A stretch of DNA of 64,000 nucleotides from assembly GCA_014155875.1 (NCBI GenBank), contig JACEFZ010005597.1, positions 184,001 to 248,000 of the forward strand, given 5' to 3'. The notes under the pieces are model-generated. The model made no database searches and was not told the DNA's origin. It worked only from the letters and a program-made list of their open reading frames with translations. Each line of letters begins with the position of its first letter. Position 1 is the stretch's first letter. Source of the DNA: Cepaea nemoralis. Taxonomy: Eukaryota > Mollusca > Gastropoda > Stylommatophora > Helicidae. The translations under genes and the position numbers were made by a program. Shown piece by piece: positions 57,625 through 64,000 of this stretch.

Positions 57625-59125
57625 GTATTATTATGTAAATTAGTTAGTTTAGTTTAGTTTAGTTATCAGTTGGGGTATCTTCGTTGCACTCCGGACATGT
57701 CCATAGGTGCTCAGATCCTCCCCCCAGCATATGCATCAGCGTCCGGTGGCTAATAGTGCCAGTTCTGTGTTGGTTGACGAGGCGCTTTGTTTTCCCGATG
57801 TACCTCTCGCGTCTGGCTGTGCCGATTCTTACTCCCAGGTCTTTCATCCTGGAAAGCGATGTGGAATCACTGGCGTCAAAATCCTCTGTTCTCGCCATAT
57901 CTTTAAGGGCGTTAATAACATCGGCACGATCCATGGGCTGGCCATCTACAGGGGGTGCAGAGCCAGCCAATTTATCAGCTCGTTCATTTCCCGCGACTCC
58001 CGCATGTCCCGGGACGAAGATGAAGGTGACTTTGCGGACAACAGACTTCCGCAGCGACTCAGTCCACTGTCTACGTACAGATCCAGCTTCGACCTTCTGA
58101 ATCATGCTCATTGAATCACTTAGTACACACACGTTGGTATAATGCTGTGATTCCAGCCATATGAAAGCCTGTGTAACTGCCATCACCTCCATCGTCATGC
58201 TGCTCGTGGTCATAGAGTGGGCACCACTGGATTCTTGAACGGTTCGGCCCGCTGAACGGGCTGTAAATGCCCACGCACTTCTCTGCTGCTTTACAACAGA
58301 TCCATCTGTATAGATGAGCACTTCGGGGCTATCTGAGTGATCATAGATGAGCGCGTTAACCTCTGCATTGACAGCGGCAGGGTTCTGCTCTCTGCACCGT
58401 CTGTCGAGTGTGATAATGCAGGAGAAGGTACACTTAAAAGCTGGAGGCACCGGCACCCATTCCTTGCCGGGGTTGATACTGGTAAGACTGCAGACCTGTC
58501 CGACGACATCTTCCGCCCGACCCATCCATGATTTGCCCCTCTTTAGCCTGTCACCCTTTTCTCCGAATACAGCGTCATGCAGAGGGTGCTGCTCATCTGC
58601 ACTTATTTTTAAGTATGCACGAGCTCTCCAGATCTTGATCCTGTGTTCCATTGTCGGGAAGTCAAGGAGGTATCTCATTGCTACACAGCTGGTGTCTCTC
58701 GTGCAGCCCAAAATGATGCGCATGGCTTCGTTTTGTACCTTTTCAAGTCTTCCAATCTGTGTAGGGCTGACAGTGAGGATGGCCAGGGCATACTCGATGC
58801 GTGAAAGCACAAGTCCTTGGAACAGAAGTAATAGCAGTCTTTGCTCGATATTGGCAGTCGCCATGACTCTCATTGCTGCCAAACCTTTTCGAGCCTTCGT
58901 TATGACATAATCGACATGATCTCTGAAGGACAGGCTACGATCGAGCCTCACGCCAAGATATGTCATTGACTGGGTTCTACTCAGAATGCTCCCATCCATT
59001 CTTACTGCCGGCAGGTCTGTTTTCACAATATGGTTGTTTAGTGAGAACCATGTAACCGTTGCCTTTGCAGGGTTGACAAGGGCATCGGCATCAGCACACC
59101 ATGAGGAAATTCGATCTAGTGTAAA
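57625..59125 (-). mobile_element. LINE with RNase H domain (RT C-terminus + RNase H), 5'-truncated
   Basis: Continuous minus-strand frame of over 455 codons, from about 59125 (RISSWCADADALVNPAKATV) to TAA 57659. Order: end of RT with MTYLGVRLDRSLSFRDHVDY and GLVLSRIEYALAIL, then RNase H with YTDGS (Asp), a Glu in the TSSMTMEVMAV helix, LSDSMSMIQKVE (Asp) and FVPGHAGVAGNERADKLAGS, then the terminal TLMHMLGGGSEHLWTCPECN. All four RNase H acidic residues are visible. The 3' tail is (TAAAC)n at 57640-57662. RT catalytic domain and ORF1 are absent. Smaller copies are at 205-490, 5835, 8455 and 29935. The long intact frame suggests recent insertion. Confidence 0.9.
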
Positions 59126-59274
59126 TCTATGTAAATTACCGCTCAGTAATCACTGAAACTGAGGAAGATACCAGGGAACAAAACAAAGAACACGATAGCT
59201 CAAGTATGGCGATATATTGTCTTTCTCTCCAAATAGGAGTTCACGTGTAGCGATATAGTATCCATCGGCAGTGA

Positions 59275-59642
59275 ATCAGTTAAAATATTACTACATTAAT
59301 AATGTGGTTCCTGAGGAATATGCAAAGAATACCATGGACAGGCAGAAAAGCCATTGAGCAAGTCCTACAAGAAGAATCTGAAAGCCGTAAACCTATTAAG
59401 GAATTTACACTGATACAGTCATGATTTTTGGGCACGTCATGAGAAGAAATAAACTGGAGAACTTGGTGACAACTGGCAATATTGAGGGGAAAGATTGAGA
59501 AGTAAATATTTGGATGGCTTGACCACGGGGCATGATCGAGGCAAGAACACTCAGCTAATCCACGACTCTGACGATCGTGTGAGATGGTGAAACATAACCA
59601 CCCACGCTTATCAGCATGGCACATGATGATGATGACATTCAT
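59275..59642 (+). mobile_element. LINE B 3' half
   Basis: tggttcctgaggaatatgca, accatggacaggcagaaaag, tgagaagaaataaactggag, cttatcagcatggcacatga + tgatgatga tail. Same end as 2890 and 43218. Confidence 0.82.
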
Positions 59643-59808
59643 ATTTAAAACGGGTATTTCATTTTCGAAAGAATATAAAGTAACAACCGTTTGTTTCAAA
59701 ATGCCAATTAAAAGGTTGCATGTCGCTGAAACTTCCTGTGTGTCAGCTGGACTTCAGCGTTGACTTCTCGTTCAGAAAGCAATGACACACTAAAAGTTAG
59801 TTGCATAT

Positions 59809-60104
59809 ACTTTCGAGGACGTCGCAGTCAACACCAGCATTTTGTGCTGTTGTGATCTTTTGGCAGGTTCAGTAGTTTGCCATTGCTTTCTGAACGACCG
59901 GCGCCAGTACCATTTCGTTAAAAACCACAAAGCAAGGCGGTCTGCTGTCAAATCGCCCGCAGCTGTTTCGGATGCGGGTATGCGGGATTATGAACAGCAT
60001 CTGTAACACCTTCGCCACGGAGCATGAAATGGCAAACTACTGATCGTAAAATTTCTTAGAAAAATCAACCTTGGGTTGGGGTGGATTGCAACATCCTGCA
60101 AAGG
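59809..60104. mobile_element. Foldback MITE family G, complete copy
   Basis: About 296 bp. The left end (ttcgaggacgtcgcagtcaa...cagtagtttgccattgcttt) and right end (aaatggcaaactactgatcg...ttgcaacatcctgcaaagg) are inverted repeats of about 80 bp around a GC-richer core. Fragments at 1736, 21806, 44334 and 47662 show a dispersed family. Target duplication unclear. Confidence 0.7.
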
Positions 60105-61007
60105 TGTGAATATATTTTATTTTCACAAACGTAATATGCTGTAAATATTTCCCGTCGACAATTAAAGCCTGAACACCGCAACAGGATCGGTTGTTGCACA
60201 GTTGTACGATCCAAGATTTAATGTAACCCATTTGCAACAAAAACGTGGACCGGAAAAGCCAGCGTATAAATACAGCACACAAAGCTCACACGGCCTGTTT
60301 GTTTACCAGCCCAGCCAAGGGAACAGGAGAAGATTCGATGAGCGGAGGAAGTGTAGTCTTTTCAAAATCAACTTACCAAAGATAACTTAGTCTTAGCTAG
60401 GTAGATGAAGACAAATATCAGCTCATGACATCGCATTGGAAAAATCTGAATCCTGTCCGCAAAGTGTTTGGGAGAAATTCATTTAACATGAAAGGTAAAC
60501 AGAAATATTTATTTAAATCTTAGATTAGTTTGTGAGTCTTTTTCCCAGAAGAAGAGTTGGTAAGTCGACTTGTTGAACCCATGTGGTGAGTTCTTAAGAA
60601 ATTAATTTAGTAGAAACTAAATTATAATATATTTAATTGTTATAGTTTATAGATAAACTATACATTAAGAATAACCATAGTGAGTTTTATTTTCCCCCCC
60701 CCCCCCCCCAGTTAAACAACTGATTTAATGTATAAAACATTAGACACAGGTTGTACATTTTATTTCTTAAGGTAAACTCACTCAGTGGATGATTTAGAGT
60801 AGTGAGTAACTTAAGATGTAAGAAAACTCAGAATCCTTAGTGCAGTGGTAAGGACACTATTTCACATGTGCCCACACTGGTGAGAAAAAACTATTTTAAA
60901 TGTGTAAACACTGCTAAGTTAAACTAGTGTAATGTGTATAGTCAAGTAGATTTGAGCACATGCAAAGACAAGTAGTTTTTCTTATATTTCATGAAAACAT
61001 GGGAGCC
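60105..61007. other. Intergenic, nothing recognised
   Basis: AT-rich, with a C15 homopolymer run at about 60695-60710. No gene or repeat identified. Confidence 0.5.
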
Positions 61008-61019
61008 AAATAGAGTCCT

Positions 61020-61128
<109 letters not shown>

Positions 61129-64000
61129 AGTGCCGTGCCGGCTGACGTAGGCGTTCATAGGCTCTCCATAGATCTCGGTCTTTGGTTTTCTGGATCAACT
61201 CTGCTGCTGATATTCCTCCATGCCACCGTCTCAATCCATCCAGCATCATTTCTCTTGTTCTGCCTCTGCCTCTCTTCCCTTCGATCTTTCCAGTTGTTAC
61301 GATGTTCTCCAATGCCTCTCTTCTCATCACATGACCGAAGAAAGATGTTTGTCTCTGTCTTATTGTTGTATATAATGTTCTAGTTTCATTAGCCTGTTTC
61401 AGGCAGTCGTCGTTAGTTACTCTGGCAGTCCAAGGAATTCGCAACATTCGTCTCAGGAACCACATCTCTGTTGCTTCTAATTTCTTCTTAATTTGTTCAT
61501 TTACATTCCAAGATTCACTGCCATACAGCTAAACTGGTTCTACATAGCATTTCAGCACTCTCTTTCTTACATTCAGTGATAGCGACTTATTGCATAAGAT
61601 ACTCTTCATTTTCTGAAATGCGGCTTTTGCCTGCCCTATTCTGCTCCTAATCTCTGTTGTACATCTTCCATCTGATGTTATAAATGCCCCTAGGTATCTA
61701 AAATTAGCCACTTGGTTAAGGATTTTCCCTTCTATTTCTATGTCACATTTTGGTGTCACCATTTTCGTTGATATTACCATTGTTACTGTTTTCTTGATAT
61801 TCAAGGAGAGTCCTTTCCTTGCACTCTCTGTTACTACAACATCTAATAATTGTTGTAGGTCTGTTGAATTGTCCGCCACCAATACTGTGTCATCTGCATA
61901 GCGTATATTATTTATATTATAACCTCCAACTAAGTATTCCTGGCATCTCTTTGATTTCTCTCATTATTACTTCGCTATACAGGGAGAAAAGGTCTGGTGA
62001 CAAGACACACCCTTGTCGTACTCCTAGCTTTATCTGTTCGTAACTACCCTCTTTATTTCCCATTTTAATTGCTGCTACTTGGTTCCAGTAAACATTCTTT
62101 ATTATTCCTAAATCTTTTCCATCAATGTTGATATCTTCCAACATTTTAATCAGTTCATCATGTTTTACTTTATCAAATGCCTTAGTATAATCTATGAAGC
62201 ACAAATATATGTCTCTCTGTTTCTCTATTGACCTTTCTATTAGTGTCCGTAATGTATAAATTGCATTGTTTGTGCCCTTTCCTTCCACAAATCCATACTG
62301 TTCTTCACTAATTTCCATTTTTATTTTCTTTTTGGTTCTTCTCATTATGATTCTGAGTAGAAGCTTAGTGATATGGTTATAAGGTTAATTGTACGAAAAT
62401 CTTCACAATCAATTGCTCCTGGTCTTTTTGGTATAGCTATAAATACAGATCTCAGCATATCACTGGGTAAATATCCACTGCTGTAAATATCATTCAACAT
62501 TTTGGTTAATATATCTACTCTAAATTCTCCCAATACTTCTAATTCTTCTATTGTGATTTCATCTGGCCCAGCTGTTTTTCCTTTCTTCATACGTTTCATA
62601 GCGTCAGCGACTTCTTCTTTCAGAATAGGTGGACCTTCTAAGTTACTATCTTCTGTTAATTCTTCCCTTTCTCCATCATATAATTCTCTTATATACTCAT
62701 TCCACCTCTTCATTATAGCACCTTCCTCTAATAATATCTTTCCTGTTTTTGATTTCAAACACCCTGTATTTATTCTTATTTTTCTTCCTGTAAGCTCACT
62801 GATTTGTCTGTGCATATTTTTTGTATCTTTAATGGAATTTAATTCAATTCTTTTGCATTGCTCGTTTAACCAACTTTCTTTAGCCTTCCCAAATTTATCT
62901 TTTATTTCTTTATTTATCTTATGGTATTCTTGTTTGTCATTTTTACTCTGTTTTCTTTTGTCCATCAGTTTTAAGATTTCTTCATTCATCCATTTTTTCT
63001 TAGCTATTTTGCCTCTCTCTGGTAATACTTCTTTGCTAGTTTGATGAATGAAGTCCCTTAACATTTCCCATTGTTCATTTATACTCTGTATTTTAGCTAT
63101 TGCATTGTACCTATTTTTCACAGTCACTCTGTATTGTTCTTGCATTTCTTAATCTATTTTCAGAACCTCTTTATTAAGTCTCATGTTCTTAACCATTTTT
63201 TCCCCTCTCTTTAATCTTACTTTTATTTGTCCACATAGTGGTACATGATCACTATTACAGTCAGCACCAGGCATTGTCTTTACATTAATTAAAGCATTTC
63301 TAAATCTTTTATTAATTAGTATGTAGTCAATTTGGTTGCGTATTTTCTTATCAGGGCTTTTCTATGTGTACAGTCGTCTTTTATGGTGTTTAAACCATGT
63401 GTTTCCAATTATCATATCATTGATATTTGCCCATTCTATTAGCTTTTCCCCTCTTTCATTTCTTGTACCTAAACCATAGTTCCCCACTACATCCTCCATT
63501 TTTCCTTTTCCTACTTTTGCATTAAAATCACCAAGTATTATTTTTATTTCTTGTGATCCAATTTCAGTCATCACCATTTCTATTTCGTCATAAAAGTGTT
63601 GTATTTCTTCATCAGTACTGCTTGTTGTTGGTGCATATACTTGTATACTATTTATATCTATCAGTAAAAGTTATTATGCCTTTTTAAAGCACAAACTATC
63701 GTCTGTCAAGACGGCAAGGTGCCAATGAATGAATGAATGAATGAATGAATGAATGAATGGTTTGCCTTTGATTTTTACCATAATAACTCTATCTGAAATA
63801 CACCAGTATCCATTAATTGACTTGGCTGCTTTTTCATCTAATATTATTCCTACACCTTTTTCATGTGTATCCCTTCCAGAATAAATTATTGTGTGATTGT
63901 CAGCTATAATTTTGCCCGATCCCTTCCATCTCATCTCAGTAACGCCTAGTATATTCATTTTCATGCTATCCATCTCTCTTAGAACATTGGTCAACTTTCC
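61129..64000 (-). mobile_element. LINE C: near-complete RTE-like non-LTR element (APE endonuclease + RT), runs off the window
   Basis: Minus strand, 5' to 3': N-terminal endonuclease (NILGVTEMRWKGSG, about 63990-63770), IKIILGDFNAKVGKG (63545-63500), DYILINKRFRN and CNSDHVPL (63330-63240), i.e. the APE GDFN and SDH motifs; a linker with KKWMNEEILKLMDKRKQSKN; RT with MKKGKTAGPDEITIEELE, YGFVEGKGTNNAIYTLRTLI, LCFIDYTKAFDKVKHDELIK, GVRQGCVLSPDLF and the catalytic IRYADDTVLVA (about 61900); then FRYLGAFITSDG, MWFLRRMLRIPWTARVT and HVMRREALENIVTTGKIEGK. Frameshifts lie near 61930 and 62375, and a 98-bp insertion is at 63662-63759. The 3' tail is (ATG)n. The enzyme pair would nick DNA and copy its RNA into the nick (target-primed reverse transcription); this copy is inactive as read. 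Confidence 0.92.
63662..63759 (+). mobile_element. LINE E (or family A) 3' tail inserted in LINE C
   Basis: aagttattatgcctttttaa, agcacaaactatcgtctgtc, aagacggcaaggtgcc followed by (AATG)n. LINE C endonuclease coding resumes on both sides, so this ~60-bp 5'-truncated tail inserted after LINE C. Confidence 0.85.

Overview
This is a eukaryotic (metazoan) genomic window, most likely from a gastropod mollusc. The left half (about 1.9-35.5 kb, + strand) holds the last 20 recognisable coding exons of a HERC2-type giant E3 ubiquitin ligase. The exons have GT/AG borders and compatible phases, and encode about 1,081 residues: a pre-RCC1 segment, the third RCC1-like propeller (RLD3), a linker and the complete C-terminal HECT domain with its active-site cysteine. 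The gastropod guess rests mainly on a seven-transmembrane receptor relic at 50.3-51.4 kb. It resembles the intronless chemosensory receptors of sea slugs and sea hares in its NISFxxxAISD, ERCLCI and NSSVN motifs. This is recalled family knowledge, not a search.

The HERC2 introns are large and consist almost entirely of repeats. They contain minisatellites (20-84 bp units), pyrimidine-rich arrays, LINE 3' ends, a Penelope-like element (RT plus GIY-YIG), a complete but frameshifted mariner with TIRs and TA target duplication, and several copies of a roughly 480-bp SINE-like repeat, here called family A. Minisatellites often begin or end within about 60 bp of a HERC2 splice site. Two HERC2 exons (9892-10070 and 15604-15698) each carry a single-base indel that breaks an otherwise perfectly conserved frame. 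Consensus errors are the simplest explanation, but a damaged allele or copy cannot be excluded.

The right half (35.5-64 kb) is intergenic and made of mobile-element debris. It has long perfect satellites (51-, 21-, 34-, 38- and 36-bp units), a deleted hAT transposon with 8-bp target duplications, a 492-bp hAT MITE with perfect 8-bp duplications, foldback/hairpin elements, an internally deleted second mariner, an RNase H-bearing LINE, and a near-complete RTE-like LINE (APE endonuclease plus RT) that runs off the right edge.

The most interesting structure is relational. Family A copies end in the same roughly 50-bp tail as a LINE (family E here), followed by tetra- or pentanucleotide microsatellite tails, and one family A body is fused directly to a LINE E 3' half. 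This looks like a SINE that borrows the LINE E 3' end. The Penelope-like element and two solo copies of its 3' region share a motif with the order of a hammerhead-ribozyme core (CUGANGA...GAAA...NUH). LINE tails also appear to seed the large (CAT)n microsatellites. No CRISPR, rRNA, convincing tRNA gene or bacterial feature was seen.
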